Translations under genes and position numbers: made by a program
Shown: positions 48,129 to 57,506 of the stretch, in pieces
Layout of the letters: each line of letters begins with the position of its first letter
Position numbering within the stretch: the first letter of the stretch is position 1
Source: Curtobacterium sp. MCLR17_032
Lineage (GTDB): Bacteria > Actinomycetota > Actinomycetes > Actinomycetales > Microbacteriaceae
DNA length: 64,000 bases
Assembly (NCBI RefSeq): GCF_003234795.2
Contig: NZ_CP126268.1
Span: 1,302,001-1,366,000 of the forward strand
Reading direction: 5' to 3'
The notes under the pieces: model-generated
Database searches by the model: none
Seen by the model: only the letters and a program-made list of their open reading frames with translations
What the model was told of the DNA's origin: nothing

Positions 48129-50044
48129 GGAGCTTCGCGGCCGCCACCGTGCTCGCGGTGGCGGCCGCGGTCCTCGCCGCCGGGATGTTCGTGGTCGGTG
48201 TGGTCGGCAACGTCGAAGCGCTCGGGCTCCTCGGCGCAGGGACCACCATCGAGCTCACCGACATGCCGGCCACGCAGACCGGAGCGGAGCACACCGCGAC
48301 CCTTCGGCACTTGGCCCAGGAGAGCGGTGCGGCGCTGGCAGTGCTCGTTCCTGATCGTGAAGGACGCGCTGACACCTGGAACGCCTACACCTTCACCGGG
48401 ACGCCGAGTTCGCCGGTGTTCCGCGGCAGTGTCTCCACAGCGCCGATCGGCGACGGCGGCGAACTCCGTCTGATCGCGATGTACTCGGTCGGCGGTCCTG
48501 CGCCTGCCGTCACGGATTTCCTCGACGGGCTCGATCGAGCCGGGTACCGGTACGAGGACGTCACGCCCCATCCGCTCGAGGTGCTCGCCGCGTCGCTCGA
48601 GCAACCGGAGTGGTCCGCCGCGTTGCTCGCCGTCGCACTCGGGGTCCTCGTCGCGCTCGTCGCGGAGTCGCGCCGACGTGCGGCGCGGCAGCGGCTGCGT
48701 ATGACTTCTGGGTGGTCGCGCCGAGCCGTGGCAGCACGAGAGGCCCGAGAGATCGCGGGGCTCGTCGGCGTGGTCTCCGCCCTCGTCGTCGGATGCATCG
48801 GTGCGGTCCTCGTCGGACACGGTGCGACCGGGCCGCTCCTGCGGTTCACGGCGATCGAGCTCATCGCCGTCATGGCTCCCACAGCCGTCGTGCTCGTGGT
48901 GGTCCACGCCACCCTCGCGGTCCTGACGTGTCGGACGCTCGGCTCCGCGGCCGTCGCCCGGTGGCCGATGGTCGTCGTGGCAGCAGCCGGCATCGCCCTG
49001 GTCGTCATCGGCACGGTCGATCTGGGCTGGGCGTCACAACGGCGGACGACGTCCGAGTCGCTGGAACGAACGCTCGTCCGCGAGGCGTCACACGGCGACG
49101 ATCTCGTCCTCGGGACCCGCCCCACCGAGTACGACCAGGACGTCGCGTTCGGCCGCATCGCGCTCGGCCCACTGCTGGACGGAACGGCGAGCATGGCGCG
49201 CGTGTCGTTCGTCGACTACTTCACCGTGGCCGGTGAAGCGACGTCCGCGCTCGATCAGTACAGGGACCAGATCGTCGAAGGACACGGCGCGCCGGTGCTG
49301 CTCGTCCCGAGCGCGCTCAGCGCGAGTCGGGACGCGCTCCGGGCAGCAACCGCGGCAGACCTCGCGGAGAGCTGGGACGTGGAGGGCACAGATCCTCCGC
49401 ATGAACCGATCATCCACACGGTCCTGGTGCCGTCGACTGCGTCGATCGCCCGCTCCGTCCTCGACTGGACGTCCGCGGTGGAGCCCGACCTGCCGACATG
49501 GCCCGAAATACCGGTGCTGGTGGTTCCCGATCCGACGGACATCGCGCCGAACCGCCTCGGAACAGCGGTCGCGAACGGCGAAGTCCGCTTCAGCGACCGG
49601 GCAGCGCTCGAACGTGCCGTCCACCGTGCCGGCCTCGACGACGTCGTCCTGCAGTACCGACGCGTGGGAGCGACGGTGGAAGGCCAGCTCGCAGCGGTGC
49701 GTGGCGAGCGAGCGATGGCGGAGGCCGCACTGATGGTCACCGGGATCGCCGTCGTCTTCGCGGGACTCACGCTCGTCACCGATCACCGTGTTCGCACTCG
49801 ACGAGCGGCCAGGCTGCGGTTCCTGACCGGAAGACATCCGGTCGTGCACCACTGGCGGTTCGTCGTCGTCGCTGCTGTCAGCGCCGGTGGCGCCACAGCG
49901 GTGACCCAGGCGCTGCTCGGCCCCAGGGCCGGAGTCGTGCTGTCGGTCGCCACCGTCATCCCGATCGCCGTGGCGCTGGCCACCGCGGCGTTGCTCACGG
50001 CGTTGCACGCCGTCACTGCACACCGAGGAGAGGACCAGCGATGA
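48125..50044 (+). CDS. Bacteriocin-associated integral membrane protein, paralogue
   Basis: 639 residues from ATG 48125. It shares layout and motifs with the protein at 39795: RSFAAATVLAVAAAVLAAGM at the start, LVALVAESRRRAARQRLR, SHGDDLVLG, DIAPNRLGTAVANGEVRFSD and a C-terminal membrane pair. Overlaps with both neighbours (ATGA on each side) preserve the operon structure of the first locus. Likely immunity or export partner of the following ATPase. Confidence 0.87.
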   Translation: MRSFAAATVLAVAAAVLAAGMFVVGVVGNVEALGLLGAGTTIELTDMPATQTGAEHTATLRHLAQESGAALAVLVPDREGRADTWNAYTFTGTPSSPVFRGSVSTAPIGDGGELRLIAMYSVGGPAPAVTDFLDGLDRAGYRYEDVTPHPLEVLAASLEQPEWSAALLAVALGVLVALVAESRRRAARQRLRMTSGWSRRAVAAREAREIAGLVGVVSALVVGCIGAVLVGHGATGPLLRFTAIELIAVMAPTAVVLVVVHATLAVLTCRTLGSAAVARWPMVVVAAAGIALVVIGTVDLGWASQRRTTSESLERTLVREASHGDDLVLGTRPTEYDQDVAFGRIALGPLLDGTASMARVSFVDYFTVAGEATSALDQYRDQIVEGHGAPVLLVPSALSASRDALRAATAADLAESWDVEGTDPPHEPIIHTVLVPSTASIARSVLDWTSAVEPDLPTWPEIPVLVVPDPTDIAPNRLGTAVANGEVRFSDRAALERAVHRAGLDDVVLQYRRVGATVEGQLAAVRGERAMAEAALMVTGIAVVFAGLTLVTDHRVRTRRAARLRFLTGRHPVVHHWRFVVVAAVSAGGATAVTQALLGPRAGVVLSVATVIPIAVALATAALLTALHAVTAHRGEDQR

Positions 50045-50712
50045 AGGAACAAGCCGTACTCCGCGCTTCCGGGCTCGGGCACGACATCAGCTCGCGGACG
50101 CTCTGGAACGAACTCACCATCACTGCCGAGCCCTCGGCCGCGATCGCCGTTCGCGGCCTCTCCGGGCAGGGCAAGACGACCCTGCTCCGGTGCCTCGGCG
50201 GGCTGGAGCGGCCGACCCGGGGGAGCGTGCACGTCCTCGGGACCGACATCCATGCAGCCGGAAGCCCGCAACAGCGCCGTCTGCGCCGGGACGTCATCGG
50301 CTTCGTCATGCAAGACCACGCGGTGGTTCCCGAATGGTCGGTCGAGCAGAACCTGCGCGTCGTCAACCCTCGAGGGCTCACCCGCCGAGAACTCGACCTG
50401 CGGATCGCTGCTGCGCTCGAGGTCATCGGGCTCGGCGGCCAGCAACGGACGCGCGCCGGACTGCTCAGCGGCGGCGAGCAGCAACGCGTCGCGGTCGCCC
50501 GGGTCTTGGTCCAACAGCCGAGGGTGGTGCTGGCGGACGAGCCGACAGCGTCGCTCGACGACGTCAGCGCCGGCCGGGTGCGGGACGGTCTGGACCTCAT
50601 CCGGCAATGCGGTGGCGCGGTCGTCGTGGCGACGCACGATCCGGAACTGCTGGCCTGGTGCGAGGCGGAGGTCGACCTGTCGGCCACGCACCCCTCGAAC
50701 AGGTGCTCGTAG
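50041..50712 (+). CDS. ABC transporter ATP-binding protein, paralogue
   Basis: 223 residues. Walker A GLSGQGKTT, Q-loop VMQDHAVVPEWS, signature LLSGGEQQRVAVARVLVQQP, Walker B VVLADEPTASLDD, H-loop THD. Very close to the ATPase at 41690, including LGGRSRERAG/LGGQQRTRAG before the signature. Complete and likely functional even though its toxin gene is shortened. Confidence 0.93.
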   Translation: MKEQAVLRASGLGHDISSRTLWNELTITAEPSAAIAVRGLSGQGKTTLLRCLGGLERPTRGSVHVLGTDIHAAGSPQQRRLRRDVIGFVMQDHAVVPEWSVEQNLRVVNPRGLTRRELDLRIAAALEVIGLGGQQRTRAGLLSGGEQQRVAVARVLVQQPRVVLADEPTASLDDVSAGRVRDGLDLIRQCGGAVVVATHDPELLAWCEAEVDLSATHPSNRCS

Positions 50713-50782
50713 ACCGCCGCGATCACGATGAGGATGGTGGAGCGCCGACGCAGAGTCCGTCGGGGTGCAGAGGGGACTGAGG

Positions 50783-52054
50783 ATGCACAACGGGTACGCA
50801 GTGATCGACCTCGAGACGACGGGCCTGGCGCCCTCGTACGGCCACCGGATCATCGAGATCGGCATCGTCCACGTCACGCCCGACGGCGACGTCGAGCGGA
50901 CCTTCGAGACCGTCGTCAACCCCGAGCGCGACCTGGGCCCCGTGCACATCCACCGCCTGCGCGGCGCCGACATGACCGGTGCGCCGACCTTCGCGGACAT
51001 CGCCGGCGACCTGATCGACAAGCTGCGCGGCCGGGTCGTCGTCGCCCACAACGCCTCGTTCGAAGCACGGTTCCTGCACGCCGAGTTCGAGCGGCTGGGC
51101 CACCGGTCCCCGTTCAAGCAGGCGAGCACCGCGCTCTGCACGATGCGGCTGGCGCAGGAGTTCCTGCCCGGCTCCGGTCGGAAGCTCGCCGACTGCTGCA
51201 GCGCCTACGACATCGAACTCGTCGACGCGCACGAAGCCCTCGCCGACGCCCGCGCCACCGCGAGCCTGCTCGGCGCGTACATCGGGTCCTCCCGGCAGGA
51301 TCCCCGCTGGACCACCTGGGGGACGCGAGCCACGGAACTGCGGTGGCCGGGCCTCCCGTCCGGCACCGCCCCGTGGACTGCACGCCGCCGCTCGGCCGGC
51401 ACCGCGGACCGCACCCGCGTGGACGTCGCGACGGACCGTCTGCCCGCCGTCGACGGCGGCGCCGAGGCGACGCTCTACGCGGCCGTCCTCGACCGCGCGC
51501 TGTCGGACGACCTGATGACCGCGAACGACGCTGACCAGCTCGCGTCGTTCGGACGCGAGTTCGGACTGCGCGAGCAGGCGCGGGCCGACCTGCACCGGCG
51601 CTACTTCGCCGACCTGGTCGAAGCCGTCTGGGCAGGCGGGGTCCTCACGATCCAGGACCACATCCAGCTCGAACGCGTCGCACGGCTGCTCGGCGTCACG
51701 GACGACGAGCTCGAGCACGCGGTCCACAGCCGCCAGCCCGCGCGGATGGGCGCGCGGTCGTTCTCCGCAGCGACGCAGGCTGCGCCCGCACCCGTCGCGG
51801 AGGAGCCCGCGATCGACCTGGGCGAGGGCAGCATCGTGACGCTGACCGGGGAGATGCGGCGGAGCCGGACCGAGATCGAGGCGGACCTGGCCCGGCTCGG
51901 CATCCGGTCCGCGCCGAACGTCACGAAGAAGACGGCCGTCCTCATCGCGGCCGACGTCGACAGCCTGTCCGGCAAGGCGCGGAAGGCCCGCCAGTACGGC
52001 ATCCCGATCATCGAGGAGGACGTCCTGGAGGCGGCGCTCGCCGCCGCCAGGTAG
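50783..52054 (+). CDS. DnaQ-like 3'-5' exonuclease with C-terminal BRCT domain
   Basis: 423 residues from ATG 50783. The DEDDh exonuclease fold is complete: VIDLETTG (Asp9, Glu11), VVAHNASFEARFL, and HEALADARATASL. After a linker bearing an element half-copy (51351-51361, read PGLPSGT) and a helical middle region, residues about 350-420 form a BRCT domain (GSIVTLTGEMRRSRTEIEADLARLG, TKKTAVLIAADVDSLSGKARKAR). This DnaQ-BRCT form is common in actinobacteria and thought to act in DNA repair. It converges on the SNF2 helicase gene with 11 bases between stops. Confidence 0.9.
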   Translation: MHNGYAVIDLETTGLAPSYGHRIIEIGIVHVTPDGDVERTFETVVNPERDLGPVHIHRLRGADMTGAPTFADIAGDLIDKLRGRVVVAHNASFEARFLHAEFERLGHRSPFKQASTALCTMRLAQEFLPGSGRKLADCCSAYDIELVDAHEALADARATASLLGAYIGSSRQDPRWTTWGTRATELRWPGLPSGTAPWTARRRSAGTADRTRVDVATDRLPAVDGGAEATLYAAVLDRALSDDLMTANDADQLASFGREFGLREQARADLHRRYFADLVEAVWAGGVLTIQDHIQLERVARLLGVTDDELEHAVHSRQPARMGARSFSAATQAAPAPVAEEPAIDLGEGSIVTLTGEMRRSRTEIEADLARLGIRSAPNVTKKTAVLIAADVDSLSGKARKARQYGIPIIEEDVLEAALAAAR

Positions 52055-52065
52055 GGGTCAGCCCG

Positions 52066-54759
52066 TCAGACGGCCGGTTCCGGCGTCGCGGCTCCGGCGG
52101 TCCGCCCGTCCGCCGTCTGCGCTCGCTCTGCCGCCAGTCGCGCCCGCTCGTCGGCGAGCACCTGCGCGATCAGCTGTGACTCGGAGATGTCGACCGCCTG
52201 CACCGACGCGCTCGCCGTGTCGCTGACGGCGGCGAAGTCCGCGAACGTGCGGGTCTTCCGCGCGAGCATCCGGACGAGGGCTGCGTCGACGCCGTCCTCG
52301 GACAGCAGCCGGTGCACCTGCACGACGTCGAGCTGCCCCATGCGTCGGGCTCGGGCGATCGCCTGCCACTCCGTCGTCGGCTTGAGCTGCGGCTCGCAGA
52401 TCACCACGACCGATGCGGCCTGGATGTTCAGGCCGACGCCACCGGCGATGATCTGCGCGACCAGCACCGATCCCGGGGCCGCGGCGGAGAACTCGTCGAT
52501 CAGGTCCTGCCGCCCGGAGGGGGACGTGGAACCGCTCAACGGACCGAAGACGGTGCCGTCGACGGAGGCGAGCACCGCCTCCAGGACGGCACGGTAGTGG
52601 GAGAAGACGATGGTCTTGCGGCCGGTGGAGCGCGCCTCGGCGATGACGTCGCGCAGCGCGGCGATCTTGCTCGAGGCGGCGCCGTCGAGCATCGCGAGCT
52701 GCCGCATCGTGTGGAAGCTGTCGCTGCCGACCGCGGCGGCGTAGCGCTCTGCCTCGGCGGGGGTGAGGTCGGTCCACTCCTCGACCTCGACGAGTTCGGG
52801 GAGCTCGGTGAGGACGTCCTCCTGGCTGCGGCGGAGGTACACGGGCGCGATCTGCTTGCGGAACGCCAGCGGGTCGTCGTCGTCCTGGTCGACCATCAGG
52901 TCCGGGCGGATGTGGTCGATGAGGACCCGGAACTCCTCGACCTTGTTTTCGAGCGGGGTGCCGGACATGAGCAGGGCCCGGTCCGAGCGTTCCAGGATCG
53001 CGCGGGTGTGCTTCGTGCGCTTGGCGTCGGGGTTCTTGACGTAGTGCGCCTCGTCGACGATGACCGCAGCGAACCGCTGCTCCTCGGGCACGTGCGCGCG
53101 GAACCACTCGAGCGTCTCGAACGTCGTGACGGCGACCCCGCCCTCACGCAGCCAGCCGCTGATCCCGCGCACCCGCTCGGCGCCGTGGATGCGGAACGCC
53201 GGCACCGACGTGTGCTTCTCGGTCTCGCGCAGCCAGTTCGCCACCACCGCGGCCGGGCACACGACCACGAAGCGGGGCGTGCCGTCGGTCGCGGTGGCGG
53301 CCACGTGCGCGATCGCCGCGAGTGCCTCCACCGTCTTGCCGAGGCCCATCTCGTCACCGATCACGACCCGCTCCTGCACGAGCGCGAACGCCGCACCGAA
53401 GCGCTGGTACCCGCGGAGCGACGCGGACAGGAGGGACGTGTCCAGGTGGAACTGTTCGATCTGCTCGATCAGGCCCTCGGGCAGCGACCCGCGACCGGCC
53501 GTCGTCGAGTCGGTGAGCCCGACCTCGTCCAAGAGGGCGAAGTAGCTGGCCGGACGCTCGAGGAAGTCGCTCCAGTCGTCCGTCGTCGCGATCCGGTCGC
53601 GGTCGCCCGCTGCGCGGACCGCGCGCTGGCGGGCGTCGTCGACGTCCGCCTCGATCCGCTCGACGGCACCCTCGGCCGGGTTGAACGACCCGGAGGCCCG
53701 TGCGCCCGGCTGGTGCACGATGCCCAGGACCGCTCGCTGCGCGACCGCGTCCGCCAGGGGGGCGAGTTCGTCGACGAGGACGGCCGCGCGGGGGCCGCCG
53801 CCGTTCTTGGCGGCCTCCCACTGCCGGAGTGCTGAGACCAGGGCCACGCTCGCCGTGTCCTGGCGACGGGCGTCGATTTGGATGGCGGCGTCCTCGCGAG
53901 CCGCGTCCTGCATCGACCGGGCGGCGGCGTTGATGCGCGCGGCCGTCGTCTCGCCGATGCCGGGCAGGTGACCGGCGACGATCGGAGCCCGCAGGAGCTC
54001 GCCCACGGTCTGGATGCCGGCGTCCCGGACCGCGCCGAGGCGGAGCTGGTCGCGCGTGACCTCGCGGAGGCGGTCGATGTCCATCGTGTTCAGCTCGCGC
54101 CGGGCCGCGACGTCCCGCACACGGTGACCGGCGTCGAGGACGCGCGTACGGGCCTCCTGTTCGGTGTCGACCACCGACCGGAGCGTCGCGATCGTGGTGG
54201 GGAGGTGCGCCATCGGGGCGAGGTCGATCAGGGCGACCGGGCCGAGGTGCGCGGTCGCGGTGAGGAGCGGGCCCTCGGTGTCGAGGAGCGCGTCGAGCGT
54301 GGCATCGGGGCGGGGGAGATGGCGGGTGTCGATCGCCTTCAGCGCGGTGAGGGCGCCGTTGTCGAGCCACGCGAGGGTGCTAGTCAGGTACTGCTCGGCG
54401 CGGGCTGCGGCCTCACGGCGCTCTCGGCCGGCGAAGATGCCGGCGATGCCGGAGGCGGCGTCCTCGTCGGCGAGGGCTGCGGGGACGTCCTTCGTCAGGA
54501 CGGTGAGGACGTCCTCGGCGGCGCGGTCGGCGTGGGGGAGTGTGGCGGCGTGCTGTAGCGCTGCCGCGAGGGTCGTGTCGGTGGGGTGGAGGGGCAGGAC
54601 GGAGCAGGAGAGGGCCGGGCCGGTGATCGTGAGGCGGCGGGTGAGGAGGGTGTCCTTGGCCGTCGCGGCGGCGTCCTGGATGGAGGCGCGGTGGTGGCGG
54701 ACCTCGATGGCCACCTCGGACAGCATCTGTAGGCGGTCACGGAGTGCTTGGTCGACCAT
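52066..54759 (-). CDS. SNF2-family DEAD/DEAH-box helicase
   Basis: 897 residues. An N-terminal half with coiled and Ala-rich helices includes a helix-hairpin-helix-like segment (HLPGIGETTAARINAAA, about 265-285). The SNF2 ATPase occupies the C-terminal half: GDEMGLGKTVEALAA near residue 470, VDEAHYVKNPDAKR near 565, LMSGTPLENK, and motifs V-VI IIAGGVGLNIQAAS and QAIARARRMGQ. It is a DNA translocase; the bacterial members are found in repair and defence contexts. It borders the AT-rich defence island on its 5' side. Confidence 0.9.
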   Translation of the reverse strand: MVDQALRDRLQMLSEVAIEVRHHRASIQDAAATAKDTLLTRRLTITGPALSCSVLPLHPTDTTLAAALQHAATLPHADRAAEDVLTVLTKDVPAALADEDAASGIAGIFAGRERREAAARAEQYLTSTLAWLDNGALTALKAIDTRHLPRPDATLDALLDTEGPLLTATAHLGPVALIDLAPMAHLPTTIATLRSVVDTEQEARTRVLDAGHRVRDVAARRELNTMDIDRLREVTRDQLRLGAVRDAGIQTVGELLRAPIVAGHLPGIGETTAARINAAARSMQDAAREDAAIQIDARRQDTASVALVSALRQWEAAKNGGGPRAAVLVDELAPLADAVAQRAVLGIVHQPGARASGSFNPAEGAVERIEADVDDARQRAVRAAGDRDRIATTDDWSDFLERPASYFALLDEVGLTDSTTAGRGSLPEGLIEQIEQFHLDTSLLSASLRGYQRFGAAFALVQERVVIGDEMGLGKTVEALAAIAHVAATATDGTPRFVVVCPAAVVANWLRETEKHTSVPAFRIHGAERVRGISGWLREGGVAVTTFETLEWFRAHVPEEQRFAAVIVDEAHYVKNPDAKRTKHTRAILERSDRALLMSGTPLENKVEEFRVLIDHIRPDLMVDQDDDDPLAFRKQIAPVYLRRSQEDVLTELPELVEVEEWTDLTPAEAERYAAAVGSDSFHTMRQLAMLDGAASSKIAALRDVIAEARSTGRKTIVFSHYRAVLEAVLASVDGTVFGPLSGSTSPSGRQDLIDEFSAAAPGSVLVAQIIAGGVGLNIQAASVVVICEPQLKPTTEWQAIARARRMGQLDVVQVHRLLSEDGVDAALVRMLARKTRTFADFAAVSDTASASVQAVDISESQLIAQVLADERARLAAERAQTADGRTAGAATPEPAV

Positions 54760-54972
54760 TGGTGCCCCTCCAGCTCAACGAGCGTTTGAATCGATGACTC
54801 AAGCGGCGAACGATGGAGCTGGACCCCGAGGGACAATTCCCTGACAGTACACTTTCAGTGCCCACTGCAATAATCTGATCACTCCGGTCTTCTACATCAG
54901 CGATCAAAAATATCATGTGTAGCCAATTCGCCCGTGGTGGTACTTATAGGGAAACCGCCCGTTTTTGCCCTC
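54760..54972. other. Boundary spacer where base composition changes
   Basis: From about 54840 the DNA turns clearly AT-richer (ATAATCTGATCACTCC, ATCAAAAATATCATGTGTAG) and remains so to about 60100. I find no tRNA, integrase or direct repeat shared with the right boundary. Confidence 0.5.
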
Positions 54973-56328
54973 TCAGGCGTTCTGGCTCCTGCGATTGTCA
55001 AGAAACGCGTTCTGTAGGTCCGCGATGAAAGATTCCGCTTCGGCGTTGTTCTCTTCGACCCAAAGTGCACTCAGGGCGCGAAGGACCAGTTGCCGCCCGA
55101 AACGGTCCGCTAGTCCATTAACTCGGTCATGAGGGTCGCTGCCCTCTAGGACACCGAGGACGCGAGCCACGGAAGCCGTAGCTTGGCCGAGCCTGCGCGA
55201 CAGGGATTCCACATCATTGATTCTGCTGATCAGTGTGTCAGGATCAAGTGAAGTTGGCAAGAATACCGCCGGCCACCGGTCACTGCTATTGGCAGGGATA
55301 AACGTTTTCCCCCGTTGATCCCCATCATACACAAAGGCATACCTGAGCGAGTTTTGCTCCCTTCTCGGAAGGTGGTCGCCGAGCGCTTTGAGATTACCCG
55401 ACCCGCGACCCCACACGACACTTGTTGTAGCGACGACATCGTGGCCTGAAGTTGCAAGCAGCGCTTGAGTAAGATAGTGAGCCGTTTCATCTTCTACAAA
55501 AAGCACCTGCTTGATAGGAGGTCTAGCAAGCAGGACGTCTGCAACTGTCGGATCCTCACTGCTATGTGTCGAGACGGTGTTACCCTCATGGTCGATATCT
55601 AGGTAAATGAAGGCAGATAAGCTGACTGCATCCGCGATTATATCAGCAGAATGCGTGGATATGACTACTCGCCAGCCTCGGTCGCGCCGCTCCTTACAGA
55701 GATTCAATAACCTAGCAAGTAAGCCGGACGCGGCCGCGGGCGGGAGATACGCGTCGGGCTCATCTATTAGTATGACGAGGTCATCAACGTGGTCATATTG
55801 TTGCAGAACCCAGAACAAAAGATGAGTGGAATATTCACCCAACCCCATAGTGGCGCCGGTGTAGCTAGTGGATCTATAGCGGGCCTCGAAGTAGGGCGTT
55901 AACGGCTGATCGGAGCCCCAAGTCAGAGCCTCCGCAATATCGTCATCTCCGGGCACGATGTCGAAACCGTACCAGTCGACCTGGTCATAATCACGGCCGA
56001 CTACACGTTTGAGGTCATCAATTCGTTGGCTGCTGATCGGCATCGGTCCCGTTGCTTCCTTGAGATCCTCAACATCAGAGAGACCACGGACAACACTCAG
56101 GACCTGCTCACACAGAGTCGGGATATCGATATGGACGGCTCGCGTTTCGAGCTCTTTTGCGAGAGAGCGAAGGGCCCGCGATTTCCCAGCGCCGTTTCTG
56201 CCACCCAATACCGTGCAGGGCTTGGACAGATCGAACGTAACGCCCTGTGTGGTTACCTCCTCTGGTACGAGATCATTGAATCGTTTGATGAGATTCGGCC
56301 AAACATCGGCCTCACGCGCTGATCTCAT
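54973..56328 (-). CDS. ATPase-TOPRIM protein (OLD/PARIS-like), defence operon gene 4
   Basis: 451 residues. The N-terminal ABC-type ATPase has Walker A GGRNGAGKS (42-50), a signature-like MGLGEYSTH (161-169), Walker B LVILIDEPDAYLPP (184-197) and VVISTHSADI. The C-terminal part looks like a TOPRIM nuclease domain: VLFVEDETAH (Glu279), VWGRGSGNLKALGDHL and YDGDQRG (Asp335, Asp337). This combination is that of OLD nucleases and of fused AriA/AriB (PARIS) proteins. It overlaps the DUF262 gene by 4 bases (ATGA) and is last in a four-gene operon with lower GC than the surroundings. Confidence 0.82.
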   Translation of the reverse strand: MRSAREADVWPNLIKRFNDLVPEEVTTQGVTFDLSKPCTVLGGRNGAGKSRALRSLAKELETRAVHIDIPTLCEQVLSVVRGLSDVEDLKEATGPMPISSQRIDDLKRVVGRDYDQVDWYGFDIVPGDDDIAEALTWGSDQPLTPYFEARYRSTSYTGATMGLGEYSTHLLFWVLQQYDHVDDLVILIDEPDAYLPPAAASGLLARLLNLCKERRDRGWRVVISTHSADIIADAVSLSAFIYLDIDHEGNTVSTHSSEDPTVADVLLARPPIKQVLFVEDETAHYLTQALLATSGHDVVATTSVVWGRGSGNLKALGDHLPRREQNSLRYAFVYDGDQRGKTFIPANSSDRWPAVFLPTSLDPDTLISRINDVESLSRRLGQATASVARVLGVLEGSDPHDRVNGLADRFGRQLVLRALSALWVEENNAEAESFIADLQNAFLDNRRSQNA

Positions 56329-57506
56329 AGTCCTGAGGACGAAGAATGCAGGCTGCCCCAGCCGACGGTATCAGCGTCAAGAAAACGGGCAACCAAAGTC
56401 TGCGCCTGGTCTGGGTGGGTGATAATTTCGTCTAGCAGTACGTCTGATTTCCGCAGCGCCGGCCAGCCGAACACTGATTGCGCGTAGAGCTGCAGGGCGA
56501 GGTCTCGAATCAGTACCGAAGAAACGTCCGTCACTCGATACGAGGCCCGATCGTCATAGAGGCGGAGTATCTGCATCCGTGCTTGTAGTTCCGCCGAAGA
56601 AATGTCAAATTCCCCGGTACGAACCTGCGATCTGTCTTGTTCGAAACAATTGAGGAGATCACTCGGAGTCTCGTCTGAAATGGACGACGTCCAGGCAAAG
56701 AATATTATCCACGTCTGTAGCGTCCCCTTATTGAAGCGGATTTTTTGCCCGGATGCATTCGCAGTGTCGATTTGTGCAAGCAATCTGCGCGAGGCGTTTT
56801 CGACCGCCTCCATAACAGTCCCGCGGAAACCGCCTTCTTGCCTGTAGAAAGTCTCCACTACAGAATTGTTGATGTGTGTGCGGAGAGTGCTGTTCTCAAG
56901 CGTCACGCAGGCCCGAGCAACAATGTCGTCGTAAGCGAGGCGACCGTTGCTGAAGCCGATCTTATCGCGGGTAAGGAGTCCATTCTCCGTCAGGCGAGTC
57001 ACAAGAGCCTTCACCTGGTCCCGTGCATCCCCGCGAAGCGCGTTTCGCTTCTCAGGTGGCGTGAGATTGTAAGCCTGATTGAGTCGAAAGAATAACTCGT
57101 TCGGTTCTTCGGGTGAATAATCAGTCAGTGTGATCGTTTGAAGCACAAACCGATTTACAGCACGACGCTTCTGCTCGGGAAGTTGTGAGTATTTCAGCCC
57201 ATGAAGCTGTTTGATGTTTGGGTCTTGAGGCTCGATCGTCCCATCGATGCGAACCTTATCGTCGAAGAATGCACGGATTGCTGCCAGACGCTGTTGCCCG
57301 TCTAAGACCTCCTCTTCGCCCTCCGGGCTCCTCACGATGTGCACCGCAGGGACGTACCAGCCTCTCAACACCGTATCGACTAGACGTTGACGGCGCTTAG
57401 AGTCCCATACTTCTCCTCGCTGAAAGTCCGGCTGTAGATCGAGCTCATCGGCCCGAACCCGACTCATGAGGGTTTCCAGCTGTGGGTCCGACTTTTCAAT
57501 CTTCAT
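56325..57506 (-). CDS. DUF262 (GmrS/ParB-like) protein, defence operon gene 3
   Basis: 393 residues from ATG 57504-57506, with GGAGGG 7 bases upstream. The DUF262 landmarks are present: LQPDFQRGEVWDSKRRQRLV (24-43), LRGWYVPAVHIVR and EVLDGQQRLAAIRAFFDD (66-83), where DGQQR is the nucleotide-hydrolysing motif known from GmrSD type IV restriction enzymes and related systems. The C-terminal half is helical without an HNH nuclease motif (DUF1524), so a partner must cut. Its 5' end overlaps the nuclease-like gene by 11 bases and its 3' end overlaps the ATPase gene. The open frame upstream to 57671 is rejected. Confidence 0.87.
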   Translation of the reverse strand: MKIEKSDPQLETLMSRVRADELDLQPDFQRGEVWDSKRRQRLVDTVLRGWYVPAVHIVRSPEGEEEVLDGQQRLAAIRAFFDDKVRIDGTIEPQDPNIKQLHGLKYSQLPEQKRRAVNRFVLQTITLTDYSPEEPNELFFRLNQAYNLTPPEKRNALRGDARDQVKALVTRLTENGLLTRDKIGFSNGRLAYDDIVARACVTLENSTLRTHINNSVVETFYRQEGGFRGTVMEAVENASRRLLAQIDTANASGQKIRFNKGTLQTWIIFFAWTSSISDETPSDLLNCFEQDRSQVRTGEFDISSAELQARMQILRLYDDRASYRVTDVSSVLIRDLALQLYAQSVFGWPALRKSDVLLDEIITHPDQAQTLVARFLDADTVGWGSLHSSSSGL

